Shown one piece after another: positions 5,930-6,189 of a stretch of 6,189 bases of DNA. A program made the translations under genes and the position numbers. Source of the stretch: Sphingomonas bacterium (GTDB taxonomy: Bacteria > Pseudomonadota > Alphaproteobacteria > Sphingomonadales > Sphingomonadaceae). The notes under the pieces are model-generated. The model ran no database searches. It saw only the letters and a program-made list of their open reading frames with translations, and was not told the DNA's origin. Within the stretch, counting starts at the first letter, position 1, and the number at the start of each line of letters is the position of its first letter. Location of the stretch: NCBI RefSeq assembly GCF_903643065.1, contig NZ_CAHJWX010000125.1, positions 1-6,189 on the forward strand, in the 5' to 3' direction.

Positions 5930-6189
5930 ATGGCACCAACACACGTGACCGACCCGATGCGCTTCGACCCCGATGCCGACCGGCCTGCGACGCGCGTGCG
6001 CTATAACTATGCCGCCGCGCTGGACGAGGCGCCCTACCGGCCCGATCAGGCGGACCAGGCCTTTTATCCCGAGGCCGCGGCGCCGCGACCGCGCCGACGC
6101 TGGCTCGCCTGGACGGCGCGGGGGCTGGCGCTGGGCATCGTGCTGCTGGTCGCGGCGATCGGCTGGCTGCTCGTCACCGCGCCCCTGTC
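5930..6189 (+). CDS. N-terminus of a single-pass membrane protein, probable class A penicillin-binding protein (partial)
   Basis: Eighty-six codons are present and the frame is open to the right edge. A polar cytoplasmic N-terminus includes RVRYNYAAALDEAPYRP (about residues 23-39). A basic stop-transfer border, RPRRRW (about 55-60), leads into one hydrophobic segment, residues about 62-84 (from LAWTARGLALGIVLLV to GWLLVTA), ending in APL. Sphingomonad bifunctional transglycosylase/transpeptidases begin this way: a short basic cytoplasmic tail, one membrane anchor, then a periplasmic peptidoglycan-synthesis domain. The catalytic domains are outside the window, so this is recognition of an N-terminal style only. 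The start is uncertain: ATG at 5930, GTG at 5945 and ATG at 5957 are all in frame, none with a strong Shine-Dalgarno. The 5957 start, giving MRFDPDADRPATRV, looks most family-like. The gene is divergent from the flavoprotein across the inverted repeat. Confidence 0.55.
   Translation, partial: MAPTHVTDPMRFDPDADRPATRVRYNYAAALDEAPYRPDQADQAFYPEAAAPRPRRRWLAWTARGLALGIVLLVAAIGWLLVTAPL

Noticed and set aside
5724..5942. A 73-residue N-terminal extension of the flavoprotein from ATG at 5942
   Set aside because: It translates the inverted heptamer repeat into a repetitive peptide, and the FMN-loop motif begins normally from 5723.

Overview
This is a GC-rich window carrying ordinary chromosomal genes, packed closely on both strands. 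The gene content and protein style suggest an alphaproteobacterium of the sphingomonad group. The main clues are a periplasmic S9 peptidase with an early CxxxxxxxxxC pair, a flavin reductase with a GIGGT N-terminus, and a membrane-protein N-terminus rich in RVRYNYAA-type sequence. The taxonomic call is inference from sequence style, not from a search.

Layout, left to right. On the minus strand lies the first 505 codons of a RecQ DNA helicase, whose C-terminus is beyond the left edge. Upstream of it, also on the minus strand, is a two-gene unit: an agmatine deiminase-family enzyme followed by a 61-residue helix-hairpin-helix protein, joined by an ATGA stop/start overlap. A roughly 316-base divergent spacer separates the deiminase from a plus-strand gene for an exported prolyl-oligopeptidase-family (S9) serine peptidase with an intact catalytic triad. 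The peptidase converges, across 50 bases containing a GC-rich hairpin, on a minus-strand NAD(P)H-dependent FMN reductase-like flavoprotein. The last spacer (about 206 bases) holds the most unusual structure in the window: a long imperfect inverted repeat whose outer arms are built of 7-base units. The right edge has the start of a plus-strand single-pass membrane protein, probably a class A penicillin-binding protein/transglycosylase.

The genes do not form one pathway. RecQ acts in DNA repair, the deiminase in polyamine/arginine-derivative metabolism, the S9 enzyme in periplasmic peptide breakdown, the flavoprotein in flavin or quinone reduction, and the last gene probably in cell-wall synthesis. 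I found no phage genes, insertion sequence, CRISPR array, tRNA or rRNA, and no clear evidence of a new defence or biosynthetic system. The observations most worth following up are the heptamer-built inverted repeat at 5775-5898 and the coupled deiminase/HhH pair.
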